From assembly GCA_014218235.1 (NCBI GenBank), contig CM024760.1, forward strand, positions 13,806,049 to 13,870,048: a DNA stretch of 64,000 nucleotides. Direction: 5' to 3'. The notes beneath the pieces were generated by a model. It was not told where the DNA came from. It worked only from the letters and a program-made list of their open reading frames with translations, and made no database searches. The position numbers and the translations under genes were made by a program. Position 1 is the first letter of the stretch. Every line of letters starts with the position of its first letter. The stretch comes from Colocasia esculenta (taxonomy: Eukaryota > Streptophyta > Magnoliopsida > Alismatales > Araceae). Shown in pieces: positions 11,296 through 22,921 of the stretch.

Positions 11296-12491
11296 GAGTT
11301 GGGTGCACGACCTTCCTGCAAAAACAATCAGTGGAGAGAAGATTTTGGTACCCAAACATTGTTGGGACTATCAGAATGTTTGAGCATTGACATCAAATCT
11401 TTTCTACCCAAATCTGACTTATTTTTTGCTTCTTTTTTGGTTCATTGGTGTTTTTGCCTTTTTCACTTTATCCTTTTCTTTAGGAATGAAACACCAATGT
11501 TCTTTTTCACATTCGGAGGGGAGTTTTGCATTTGGACATGAGTATTCAACTGTGGAGGTCCAAACCAAGGATTTTGATGGTACACTGAAAAATTTGAGAT
11601 GGAAGAATTGAGGATGGTACCAAAAAGGATTGAGATACCATTGGTTCCAAGAATTAGTCCAATCAGCTTGATGTGCTGTTCTTCGAAGTCCAAGGTTTGT
11701 TATGAATGGCTTCTTTTGACTTTTTCTTATTTTTCAATTTTTTTTTGAATTTTTTATTGACTAGTTTTTGTTTATTGAGGTTGAGCAGGTCGACCTGTCC
11801 TTGACTGGTGTCGACACATCAGTCACAGATTTCATCTTTTTGGGACTTGTGTCGACCTGTTAGGTGATTGTGTCGACCTGATTGTTTTTCTTTGTTCTGG
11901 GTTTTTGAAATTTTTACTATGTTGCTTGACACTTGCTTATTTTTTGTATTTTCAAGACTAGAACCTTTGACAAAATTGATCAAGGGTGCTTTTTCTCTTA
12001 TTTCACCAGATTTTCTTTCTTGGGTTTTTGTTTATTGAATCCTAGTCCATGTGATTCAGATCTCATTCTAGCTCCTAGCAAGGCCTCCAAATTGTCTTTA
12101 CCTTTTGTAAAGGTTTCAATACTTGTTCTTTTTCTTTTAGCTGGTTTTCTAAGGTTTTGATTTCATCAGCACCTTTTTGTTTTTCTTTTTGTTCCATTCC
12201 AGCTTTTCAGACAATTCTTTAAACTCATGAGTGGCCTTCTGAGATGCAAGCAAGCTTAAGCTCATCAATTATGTTCAGGAGATTTTCCTTTTCTTCATTA
12301 ATTCAGCTACTTCATTTTCCAGTTCACAAATTCTTTTATTGATGGATTGGTTATGCAAAATGTTTTCAACTTTCTTTTGAGATGCTTGTTTTCTTTCCTA
12401 TTTCAGAGTAGTTTTCAACAAGCTCAGCATAGACATCTTGCCATCATCAATTGAATAGTCTTCAAAAGAAGTACTTACCTTTCCATCTGAG
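11296..12491 (-). other. Decayed gag-protease linker of the Sirevirus with a TGTCGAC cluster
   Basis: No intact frame is visible. GTCGACC/GTGTCGAC motifs, as in the LTR, lie between about 11789 and 11880. Nearby coding is low-complexity and Lys/Ser/Phe-rich in the minus frames, which fits a degraded, coiled-coil-rich gag C-terminus. Confidence 0.4.
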
Positions 12492-13481
12492 CTATTTGCC
12501 ATAAAGCAAATTTCCTCTCTCAGAGCTTGAGGATTTTTCTTCTTCCTTCTCACTTGAGTCTTCATCAGACCAGGTGGCTACCATGGCCTTTGGCTTCTTG
12601 AACTTGTGAATCTTCTTGTATTTCTCCTTCTTATTCTCAAGACATTCTCCATTCATATGTCCTGGCTTGTTGCACCTGTAACAAATGACAGTTTCATCAG
12701 ATTTCTGATTCCTATTAGACTTGGCATTAGAAAAGGAAGTGTTTCTTTTTCCTGATGGGAATTTCTTTTTCCCAGAGAATTTTTCTTTTCTGTATTTTAA
12801 GAATTTTCTGAATTGCCTAGTCATGAGGGCAATCTCATCCTCATTGGACTCAGACTCATCAGAACTTGTTTTCTCTCTGATTCTTGTCTTTGTTACTTGA
12901 AGAGGCCTTTAGTGCTACTGGCTTGGTTTTAATTATGTGTTCTTCATTTCTTCTTAGATTGATTTCATAAGTCATTAAGATCATATCAATTCATCCAAAG
13001 AGATTTTGGACAAATCTTTAGAATCTTCAATGACTGTGGCCTTAGTGTGCCAAATTGAAGAGAGAGAACGCAAAATTTTCCTTACCAAGTCAGCATCTGT
13101 ATAATCCTTACCTAAGGCCTTCAGTCCATTCACAATGATCATAAACCTGGCAAACATTTCAGAAATTATCTCATCAGATTTCATCATAAACAATTCATAC
13201 TCAGAGACAAGAATGTTAGTTTTGGTTTGTTTCACTTGAGATGTTCCCTCATAGAGTAGCTCAAGTTTGTCCCACATCTCCTTGGCAGATTTGCACATGG
13301 AGATTCTTGAGTACTCCTTAGGGTGGACTGCACACTGGATCATATTCATGGCACTATAATTCAAGGTAGCCCTTCTAATCTGTTCCCTGGTCCAGGTTTC
13401 TTCCTCTCCCTGGTTCTCATAGGGGCCTACCTCAACTACTTTCCAGATTTCATAATTTTGGGCTCTAAGAAAAACTTGCAT
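12492..13481 (-). pseudogene. Gag of the Sirevirus (UBN2-type domain and zinc knuckle)
   Basis: The frame 13481-12981 shows a copia Gag domain with ATLNYSAMNMIQCAV, CKSAKEMWDKLELLYEGT and LRSLSSIWHTKATVIED. The frame 12824-12492 has a Lys-rich stretch and then CYRCNKPGHMNGEC, a CX2CX4HX4C zinc knuckle that binds RNA. A frameshift or stops separate the two frames. The upstream start of gag near 13530 is also disrupted. The protein forms the virus-like particle. Confidence 0.82.
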
Positions 13482-13670
13482 TCTATTCTTCCAATAAGAC
13501 AGTCTGTCCCATTAAAGAAGGTGGCCTATTAATGGAATGACCCTCAGCTATGAACCCTCTGGAATCCATTGAATTAAATAGATGGTGCAATGAAGAAAAC
13601 ACTCAGCAAGCAAGCAAGCAAAACACACAGAACAAATAGAAACACACTCAGATCAGATCAGATATACCCC

Positions 13671-13681
13671 GCTTGATACCA
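13671..13681 (-). promoter_or_regulatory. Primer-binding site of the Sirevirus
   Basis: The minus strand reads TGGTATCAAGC, two bases from the LTR edge. It resembles the complement of the initiator tRNA-Met 3' end (TGGTATCAGAGC). Confidence 0.75.
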
Positions 13682-13683
13682 AT

Positions 13684-15097
13684 TGAAGGATCGAAGATGA
13701 GATGGACAAGATCTAGAAGGGGGGGTTGAATAGATCTAGGCAACTATCACGGAAGCTTAGCCAATTTAAAACAATGCAAGAAATCAGAGGCAATTTGAAA
13801 GAGCAATTTATAGATCTGATGAGTAATTGTGTGAATTAGATGATTGAAGTGTGGAATCAAGTTGATTAAAAGTGAATTCGAAAAACCCTATGCATACATC
13901 TAGCGCAATGTGAATTTAAGTCACACACAAACCACTGCACAGAGAATTTTTAGGTGGTTCGGAAATCACACCATGTGATTCCTACATCCACCCCTCACAC
14001 TGTGAGGATCCACTAAACACCGGATACACCCACACACTGGAGCCTGACAACTCCAACACAAAGTTCTACAACTCACACAACCTCTAGAGCAAGACTACTC
14101 TAGAACCTGAGCACAATTGCTCAACCACAACTGAGTATGACTCAACACTGAGCACACAGGCTCACAAACCACTTGCTAGATCAAAAAACACAAAGATTCA
14201 AATCCTCTAGCAATGATCTGATCTAAAAGGTTCATTCAAGAGGATTATGCAACAGTTCATGCACAATCTCTAGAATGACCAAGAAGAAACAAGGGGAAAT
14301 GAGGAATGGGTGAAAGTCCTTATTCTTTAAGAAGACTCCCTTGTAGAGGCTGAATTGTGAAGAAGCTCGATCTCTTGAAGTCCCAGCCGATGCTCTGCAA
14401 CTTGGTCTTTGGGATCTTCCTTGAATTCTTCACATTGTCTGCTTCTACTCGATCTGCATCCTTGGAAGTTGATCATACTGCTTCATCCTGGATCAGACTT
14501 CTCTTCTTGTGCTTGAAGATGTGTGAATTGGGGTGAAGGAGCACAAAGGGAGCAAGAACAGGGAGGAGAGCTCTCTCTCTGCCGCCGAAAATATTTCTAG
14601 AAGGCTCTTGGAGGCTCTCTTGTAGTTGGATGGCCAATTAGGAGAGTATTTATAGTCCAAAGTGTCCAAAAGTACCCTTGGGGGTCGTGGGCACATGATC
14701 CAAGGCTGATCCACCAAATCCCTAGAGTGCCACGTGTCCAGAAGAGACTTTAAGTCACAAAGTTTTCGGAGTGTGTCGACCTGCCCATGGGGTGTGTCAA
14801 CACACTGTCATAGACTGGCAAAACAGCTTCTCTGGGAAGGGTCTCTAGTGTCGACACTACATCATCTAGTGTCGACACACTGTAGACAATCCCTCAAACA
14901 GGCCTGCTGGAACTGCCTCTAGTGTCGACCTGACTTGGTCTAGTGTCGACACTACTTCACCATTTCTACAACATTCTGCCTTTTCTTTGAAGCATTGTGT
15001 CGACACCAGTAGGAGGTGTGTCGACACTACCTTTGCAAGAAATGTTTGTCCCTGAGAAATAAACAGATAATCATTAGTCCAATCTATTATCATGAAT
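13684..15097 (-). repeat. 5' LTR of the Sirevirus, truncated by a CACTA insertion
   Basis: It begins TGAAGGATCGAAG like the 3' LTR and matches it through TCCAATCTATTATCATGAAT. The last 160 or so bases present in the 3' LTR are absent because a CACTA terminus starts at 15098. Confidence 0.87.
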
Positions 15098-15374
15098 CAC
15101 TACAAGAAAAAGCGTTTTACCGACGGATATTTCCGACGGAATTTTTTCCGTCAGAATACCGTCGGAACAACCGCGCAATAATTCCGTCGGAAATATGAAG
15201 TCGTAATACCGACGGATAAATATCCGCCAAAATTTCCTCGGTACTTTATCTTACCGACGTTTTTCCGACGTAATAGTTTCGTCGGAACTATCCGTCCGAA
15301 ATTCCAACGATTTCTCTCCCCGCCCCCTCCCGCGAAACCCACTCTCTCCTCTCTCTCTCTCCTCTCTCTCCTCT

Positions 15375-15470
<96 letters not shown>
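15098..15470. mobile_element. Terminal part of a CACTA (En/Spm) DNA transposon
   Basis: The sequence starts CACTACAAGAAAAAGCG, the classic plant CACTA terminus. It is followed by a dense subterminal array of TCCGTCGGA/CCGACGG words in both orientations (15120-15310), where the transposase would bind. A (CT)n tract at about 15346-15469 follows, and then the assembly gap, so the other end and any transposase gene are not visible. Confidence 0.85.
15346..15469. repeat. (CT)n microsatellite at the gap edge
   Basis: A nearly pure CT dinucleotide tract runs directly into the N stretch. It probably caused the assembly break. Confidence 0.95.
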
Positions 15471-15570
15471 NNNNNNNNNNNNNNNNNNNNNNNNNNNNNN
15501 NNNNNNNNNNNNNNNNNNNNNNNNNNNNNNNNNNNNNNNNNNNNNNNNNNNNNNNNNNNNNNNNNNNNNN
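15471..15570. other. Scaffold gap of exactly 100 N
   Basis: All 100 bases are N. A round 100 is usually a placeholder for a gap of unknown size, so contiguity across it is not demonstrated. Confidence 0.97.
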
Positions 15571-15613
15571 AGGTGGGTAGAATATTTGAAAGACTATGAT
15601 TTCCGTTTGGCTT
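15571..15613 (+). pseudogene. RNase H fragment of the gypsy element
   Basis: It encodes RWVEYLKDYDFRLA, the conserved end of the gypsy RNase H region. The reading is cut by the LTR insertion at 15614 and resumes at 19090 with AYHLGKANVVVDALSRK. Confidence 0.8.
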
Positions 15614-16486
15614 TGTCACGCCCCGACGCGGAATATCGGAACGCGAGGCAGTTGCAAGTAAACGGGTATAGAGCGAGTACTAGACATCAAACCATTGCAC
15701 AATGAATAATACTAAAGATAATTCTTCTCATTAATAACTTTCAAATGTCTAGTTACAACCACTAATATCAGAGCCAATCTATAGGGCCCAATTACATTGA
15801 AATAAAGCAAAAGACTAAACTACGACTCTATCATAGTACTAGGACGCTAGGGTACTCGTGACATCACTCCTGGTCGTTCCCGTCCTCTTGAGTGTATGTA
15901 TCATCCTCGGTTTCACCTGAGAACACAACGACAAATAACGCAGGGTGAGCGATAACGCCCAGTAGGACTTAAATCTCAATAGTCAAGCAGGCTTTAAATG
16001 ATTAGTGTATTAAAAGGCAGAGTAACTAATGATAGAGCGAGAGAGTCACGTAAAAGATAGCAGGATAGCATGTGAACGAAATAGCACAACTTTCCAAATA
16101 TAGTACGAACATCAATTATAGCACGAATAGTAAGATGGCCAAGCAAAATAACACAAAGTATAGTAATAGCACAACGAGTATAGTATAGCACTTTTGTTGT
16201 CAACAGACAACGAGAGAACATAGCACTTTTGATTGTCATTAGATTAATCTTGATAGTATGGCACTTGGATGTAATGCCGACATCCTGATCATTTAACTCC
16301 CATGGGCAAATGACACTTTCGGGCGCTCTCCCCAGGACCTAGGGGTGAACATGTTCCGGTTCGGTTCGGGTTGGCTCATTTTTTTTCCAAACCGAACCGA
16401 AACGAATCCCAAGGTCAAACCGAACCGAACCGAACCGGTTCGGTTCGGTTTAAACCGAAGTGTAATGTCTTTATTATCAAAATCTC

Positions 16487-16560
16487 GTGCATGCCTCAGT
16501 GGCTAAGGCGCGCTCGCTCTTTCTGGGTGGTCATGGGTTCGATTCTCTGCTCCGCGCCAT
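16487..16560 (+). other. tRNA-like sequence inside the hAT-like MITE
   Basis: TGCCTCAGTGGCTAAGG resembles an internal pol III box A, and GGGTTCGATTC, about 40 bases later, resembles box B. The segment ends CCGCGCCA, but the 5' side does not pair with it, so this is tRNA-derived sequence and not a functional tRNA. Confidence 0.5.
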
Positions 16561-16603
16561 CTTTTGTTAAAGAATTCTTATATTTTGGAAAAATATCGCG
16601 TGG

Positions 16604-16678
16604 GTGGAAGGTGGGTTTCAAACCCGCGCCAGCGCATGCGCTTGGTGCATGGGCTAGCCAACCGGGCTACGGCTGGTT
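16604..16678 (-). other. Second tRNA-like sequence, opposite strand
   Basis: The minus strand has TAGCCCGGTTGGCTAGC (box A-like) followed by CGGGTTTGAAACCC (box B-like). It lies head-to-head with the first tRNA-like segment. Acceptor pairing is not convincing. Confidence 0.4.
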
Positions 16679-19089
16679 TCAGTAAATATTATACTTATAA
16701 AATATATATTCGGTTTATTCGGTTTCAGAAAGTGAAACCTAACTGAACTGTGTAGGATCCCAACCCGAACCGAACCGGTCGGTTCGGTTCGGTTTTTCGG
16801 TTTGAACCGAATTCTGAACAGCCCTACCAGGACCAGATCGGGCCCTATTGCGCTGACATTGGTTATGTTGTTTATCTTTATACAATCAGTTAATGACCAA
16901 TAGAGAGTACCAAGGAAATAGATGAGAGCACTAGATGAATAGATGAGATAGCAGAGTGAACGTGAATAGAGGAGCGAGTAGAGTATAGATGAGAGCTAGT
17001 GGACATTGTATGTAACACGTCGAGTAAACAAGCGATAGTAACAGTTGCACAACACGCGCACTTGGTGTGGGTAGTCAGGTGGAACTCACGACCCTTCCAC
17101 TGGCCATGTTAGGCACAGGTCCAGAGGTCCGGTGTGATTCAAGATAAGAGCGAGCTTCTAATAGCCGTTTGGATCTTATTGATCCCTAAAAGGGGTATCA
17201 TAGGTGTTAGGGTACAACCGGCTCGTCGACCATGTGGGAATCCATGGACAGAGGAGACTTACGGAGGCCTTGAACAAAGACTCACTAATCCGGCAGAAGG
17301 AGTATCTGTCGGAGAGTTCGTCCAAGTCAAGAAAGAGGGTAATTATGGAAACAAATGTTCGACGTTCTAGAGGAGTTCTAGAACAGTGGAGCGTCGAGAT
17401 CGGTGTTTCAAAACAACGCAAAAATCGAGGACAAGTTCAGTTATAATTAAGGCAATTTAATTGCATAAATTACCAGATAGATTATGTCACAAGTTCATGC
17501 CAATTAAGCCACATTTGGATGGTTCGAGTGTGTGCATGTGACATGAAATCATAGATGGAAATTAGTCGTGTGTATGTATTTTAAATCACATATAACAGTT
17601 CAATTTATATTAAGTGCATCTACTGCGGTTGTAACTGAGATTAAAGGGTATAAGCACACTAGGCAATTAGAGCATTGCAAATCAAGGTTTTTCTGCAAAA
17701 ATCCTGTGACCGCGATAGACACTTGTAAGGATCGCGACGGGGTCAGATCAGAATGCGACAGTACCTTGTAAGGATCACGACATGCTTGTCTGATCAGGCA
17801 TTGAGAACGCGACAGAGACCTGTAAGGAACGCGACAGACCGTTCAGACCAGGCACAGCGATCGCGACGGCGATGCCTGTCGCGTTCAGGACGCGATCGGC
17901 AGGCTGTCGCAATCAGACCTCAGATCGCGACCTATCGGGACGTCGCGTTCTGGTGGTCTGTGCCCGAGTATGACAGGGATCAGGCATGTCGTGGATTGAG
18001 GTCCAAGAGTTTCCCTTCTTGACATAAATTTGTTCTAAAACTAAGAACAAATTGTATAGTGCATGAAAAATCATGAAACCAGTTTTAAACAGATCCAGAC
18101 ATGCATGGGTACTTCCAGTAATTCAGAATCGGGAAGCAACGAAGGTTTTGACAGGGTTTAATAAAGAGTATTCATGATGAATATAGAACTGTGTACAGTT
18201 GGGATCAACGAATTAATTCGCATGATAGGGTGGATGGAAATTAGGACTTTCAAGGGCAAATGAAACCTAACATCCATCAGAATCTTCAATAAAAATTTCA
18301 TGTCATGAAATTAAGTGTAGAAGGAGAACAAGATTTAATAAGGGGGTTCGGGGTCAAGACAAGTGCAGAACTTCGAAAATCAAGAAGTAAATATTGACTC
18401 AATGATAAATGATGATGGGAAGAACCTACAGTTAAAACTTTATAGTTTGTGCTTGTGAGAATGCCCACCTTTAGTCGTTTCTCTTCTCTAGGGCAAGAAC
18501 TTGAAGAACTCGGGGAAGAACTTGTGAGATCCCTCTTCTCCACGAATTCTCCTCCTCTTAGCCTTTCTTCCTGGTCCAGCAACCTCTTGGCATGAGCTAG
18601 GGCCGACCATGAGAGGTTTAGGAGAGTATTTAAGCTTCTCTTCTTTCACTTTCCTAGTTTAAGTCTAATTCCTATTTAATTCCGAGTTTCCTACTTTCCT
18701 CTCCCCTTTTAAAGCAAGAGATCTCCTAATTGGGTTGAGAGAGAGGGGATTTCGTGGGCAAGCAATTGGGGTAGGTTTAGGATTCCAAATCCAACTCAAA
18801 CCACTTATTTAAATGCATTAAATACCCTCTTTTGATTTAAGTAATATTTTAGTTACGAATTTTGGATATTTTTCTATTATTCCCCTTTTTAAAACCTCTA
18901 TTTTAGCCCACAAATTTCTAATGGGTCCATTTAATAAAGCCCATTACTTATTTTCATTTGATGGATTTTATTTAATTCTCTTTTCTTTGATTTTCTAATT
19001 AATTAGTTTTCTTTTATTTGATTTTCCAATTATCAAAATTTTAATATTATTTAGATTTTTAATTTTTTGTAAAAATCCATGTTGCTACA

Positions 19090-19382
19090 GGCTTACCACC
19101 TGGGTAAAGCAAATGTTGTAGTAGATGCATTAAGTAGAAAAGCCTATTTGAGTCAAATGATGATTAAGGAATGGAAGTTATATGAGGAAATAGCATAAAA
19201 TTCTTTATATGTTCCAAGCAACCAACGGCGAGCAGTGTTAGCCAACAATGCTGTTGAACCATCCTTGTATTGGCAGATTGTTGAAGCTCAGAAGACAGAT
19301 GGAAATTTAGGTAAGATTGTCAAAATGGAAGATGTTACAATTGATGATAACTCTGTAGTCAGGCTCAGAGGCAGGTTGTATC
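19090..19382 (+). pseudogene. End of RNase H and start of integrase of the gypsy element
   Basis: It encodes AYHLGKANVVVDALSRK, then a linker, then VVRLRGRLY at the edge of the integrase zinc domain. A TAA lies at 19196-19198. The next residues resume at 22922 after the second solo LTR. Confidence 0.78.
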
Positions 19383-22300
19383 TGTAACGGACCGGGGTAT
19401 TTATGCCCATTAAGGCTCCATATCCAGATCCGCCTCCCGCGAACGCACCGAAGTGTCGCAAGGGATATCTCACACACGTGTCCAGTAAGAGTATAAAAAG
19501 ACAAACCACAAGAATATAAGACACAAGAAAGTACATGTGCTCATATTTGTTCACAAATTTGTACAACTGTCCCATTACATTAATACATGTCCAATTTAAA
19601 AGAGTACAACTACCTGGGGCATACCCCGAGGGAGCACAAGCTCACACAATACTAACTACTACACAACTGCTGGTGGTACAAGTCTGTCACAACACCGCTG
19701 CAAGCCAAACACACGGCAAGCCCTGAAAAGAACTGTAGGGGAGTGAGCCTCAACAAGTCACTGGCTCAGTAGGGGCTACCCAAAACAACAATGTAACCAC
19801 AGACACCTCAACCCCAATGGGTCTCATTGGCAACAACATTAGCCAAACCATTTCATGCTCACATCATTTCAATAAATAACAATTAAACATGCTCATGATA
19901 ACAAACATAAAGTCCTCAGAAGAAAAGTAGGATTACAGGACTAACATAATATCATTAGTCAGCCCAACTACTAAGGTGCCTAAACCACAGTCTCACTGGC
20001 ACACTATTACAACAACTGGTTGCCTAAGCTATGAGCCACATAGGCAAATCACTGCCTAGGCTGCAAGCTTCACAGGCAAACCTCAAACACTTAAGTAACA
20101 GGACTGCTAACAAAGAGCTGATCCTTTATACTCCACACCACACAACGCCGGAAATTACATACAAGATAACAGAACTGGCTACCACGAAGCCAATCCATAA
20201 CACACTAAAACTATAATTGGATTCATACTCGATAAGAGTAAAACTTAACAAGTGGAAGGTCTCATACGGCCTCCACGGAGCACAGCTCTACTGAACCACA
20301 ATATGCCTAGGCCACAAGCCTCGTTGGCTAATTACCTACAAAGGTAACATAATTAACAATTACAAACTATTCCACAATAATCTTATAAACAAAGATCTAC
20401 TTTAAACAATTAGAATACAACAAGTGGCAGGTCAAACCACAAGACCTCCACAACACACAAGTACCCGGAAAGGTTAGTACACAATGTACCACCACAAAAC
20501 TACAAAGTAACCCACGAAGGATATAGGTACCTACTACTCTGAGGTACCACAACTCAAACACCTGAACAAGGGTACAAGTAGGTGATAAACACCTCACTGA
20601 ACCACAATTATATTATACATCTACTTAGGTACAATATACATATGAAACTTTAATCGATGAGTCACACAAACCACAACTCAGTCACAACTGTGCCAACACC
20701 AGGGCACACCTCGAACTGGTCAAACCTCGACCACGAGTTATAAACTCACGAACTACAGCCAGTGGCAAAGCACGAGTCACGAAGAACGACGTCACCACAA
20801 ACATAACTGGAGCTAACTAAGCACGAGTCAGAAAGAACGACGCCACCACACAGGAACGGACTACTGGCTGATCAGGCCAGTATCCAACCCGGACAACACA
20901 ACACAAGAACAACCTCTCAGCCTCACAGTCACGGACGAAAGGTCCAACTGCCGCTCCACAAGAAAGAAGTCAAACAACTGTGGAGACCAACCAACACCAC
21001 ACCTGCAGACACACAGCTACAGGCCCATGCCTGGCACCTCTAGAGTCTCTGGTCGGAGCACTCTAAAGTGAGGCACTGGAAAACAGGACTAGCTGGGGAC
21101 CAGTGACGTCTACTGGTGTCCGTACCCCCAACTACGAGCGCGCTACAAGCGACAAAGGAACAAACTCTGGGAAGTCGCTGCCCCACTGCCGTCTTTCCCT
21201 CAGCCGGACGTACAACTCAAACTCAGGAGTGAGAGTGTCCAGGAAGACGACACAGACCTCAATGGTACAACACAAGTACCGGGACAAAACCCCGAGCACA
21301 GCAAACACACGTGCCTGGCTCACAAAGAACCTGGGGTACCCGACTAGAGAGGCATTCCGGAATAGGCGCCGGACCACCAAACTCGGCTAACACAAATCAC
21401 GATACTTACACATATAACCTTTACTTTAAAATTCACATTATACAAGTGTCAGGATTAGCTTAACATCGGTCACCATGTGACCCCAAAGCTATCCCACACC
21501 AACACATACCTGAACCACAATACTTGCCTACCATCGGTCATCTCATGACCTCCGTGGCAACACACACACCATTTTATACATAAATCAATATATTATTATT
21601 CGAAAGACAACAACGAACCAGGGCTAGGTCCACACATGACCTTCACTGCCCAAACACCACAAGGTCATGGCTAGGCTCACACAGGAACCTCACTGCCCGG
21701 TTATTACGACAAAACATAAGAATTACATTACAACAAAGTGTGTAGTAAACACACACTCAACCCACGTAAACAACACGTGTATATTACACCCTAGTAGGTA
21801 TACCACACGTCAGTCACGTAAACCTCATGTCCAACACATGGACAACAAACACACATAATTAAACCACTACGTACATCATAACTTATTCACGTAAAACATG
21901 CCCATTACATGAGCAGCATGCTCCAAGAGCATAATAAGTGCACTGGCTCACACTGGTCATCGCCATGCACACGCAATCACACAATATTCATAACCAGGAA
22001 GACTACGTAAACAACACTGCATGGATACATGCACAGGTTGGCGGCAACATCGACTGCCGCTTGAAGGAAGTAAACGGCAAGCGATCTAGCCGTCTATATC
22101 CCGGCTGGTGAGCTTGGCGACAAGAGATCTTGACGCCAAGTTCTCCGGCCTTAAACCCTGTAGAAACCCTAATCGATCCCACATGCATTCCTGATCCCAA
22201 AATCATTAAGAAAATAAGAGGAAACAGTTCCTCAAACTCCCATGCATTATAATTAAACTAAAACATCATGCTTTACTACATAAAATCATCAAACCACCCA

Positions 22301-22921
22301 TTAACCCCACATGGTGCAACTTAATCCGAAAATACAATAAAAATGCTGGTTCAAATAATTAAGTCATGTTTTAATGTTTCTAACCAGCTAACAGGGTTCG
22401 TCCCCTACCTCAGAAACGCAATTAAACTCCCGAAGAACCTCGAATCACGCCGAAACTCGAGAAACGTCCCACGAACATCACGCTCCAATCCGCCATTCCC
22501 CGCCCGATCTGCCGCTACCACGCGCACCACGGCCTTCTCATGAGCTCTCGCCAACCGTCAGAACTCGCGAAGAAGCTCAAGGGTGAAGGTGGGGGAAGAG
22601 GAAGGGAGAAGGAGAAGAAAGAACAGAGCTCGGGTCTGCCATAAAAACACAGGCCTGTCAGGTTAACGTCAACCCATGGGCCGTTTAACCAGACCGCCAC
22701 AACTAGACGTCCACAAAGCTTGACGCCAAGTTCAACAGTCGACGTCCTCATCGATGGACGCCAACACACTGCTGGTGTCCAGCAAGCTGAACACCAACAC
22801 GGACCCAAACCAAACCCGGTAAGGATCTAGTAAGAAACACACAACACTAATGGGCCTCACATTGGCCACCAAACCCACTAAACCTGGATCCACGAGGATC
22901 CGGAAAACGCGCGACGTTACA
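19383..22921 (-). mobile_element. Solo LTR (3539 bp) with 5-bp target duplication GTATC
   Basis: The termini are TGTAACGGACCGGGG and CGACGTTACA, flanked by GTATC at 19378-19382 and 22922-22926. Reverse-complemented, it starts TGTAACGTCGCGCG and ends CCGGTCCGTTACA. It resembles the LTR at 58105-61278 at its ends and in a long core, so it is the same or a sister family in minus orientation. No coding sequence is present. Confidence 0.85.

Larger units (their letters stand above)
2556..15097 (-). mobile_element. Ty1/copia retrotransposon of the Sirevirus (SIRE/Maximus) lineage, env-like ORF present
   Basis: On the minus strand the order is 5' LTR, PBS, gag, protease, integrase, RT, RNase H, env-like ORF, PPT, 3' LTR. 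Integrase before RT defines Ty1/copia. A long interior (about 9.5 kb), a coiled-coil env-like frame after RNase H and several copies of a PPT-like motif are the known marks of Sireviruses. The 3' LTR is complete, while the 5' LTR is cut at 15097 by a CACTA terminus. Every coding section is broken by stops or frameshifts, so this copy is not autonomous. The target-site duplication cannot be checked because one outer end is lost. Confidence 0.85.
16340..16826. mobile_element. hAT-like MITE with 8-bp duplication CCAGGACC
   Basis: The ends are TAGGGGTGAAC and, reverse-complemented, TAGGGCTGTTC. CCAGGACC flanks it at 16332-16339 and 16827-16834. Both ends are rich in GGTTCGGTTCGG repeats. An 8-bp duplication and the TAGGGGTG terminus fit non-autonomous hAT elements. 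The interior carries two tRNA-like segments. Confidence 0.82.
15614..19089 (-). mobile_element. Solo LTR (3476 bp) with 5-bp target duplication GGCTT
   Basis: The termini are TGTCACGCCCCGACG and TTGCTACA, flanked by GGCTT at 15609-15613 and 19090-19094. Read on the minus strand it starts TGTAGCAACATGG. The orientation is judged minus because the block resembling the other LTRs (15912-15970) is reversed. It contains no PBS, PPT or coding sequence, so it is a recombined single LTR. About 490 bp of its length is a later MITE. TCGCGA-type words are dense at 17700-17960. Confidence 0.82.

Noticed and set aside
15251..15619. Minus-strand ORF with Arg-Glu repeats and X residues
   Set aside because: It is read through the CT microsatellite and the N gap.
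16487..16560. A functional tRNA gene
   Set aside because: Boxes A and B are recognisable but the acceptor stem does not pair.
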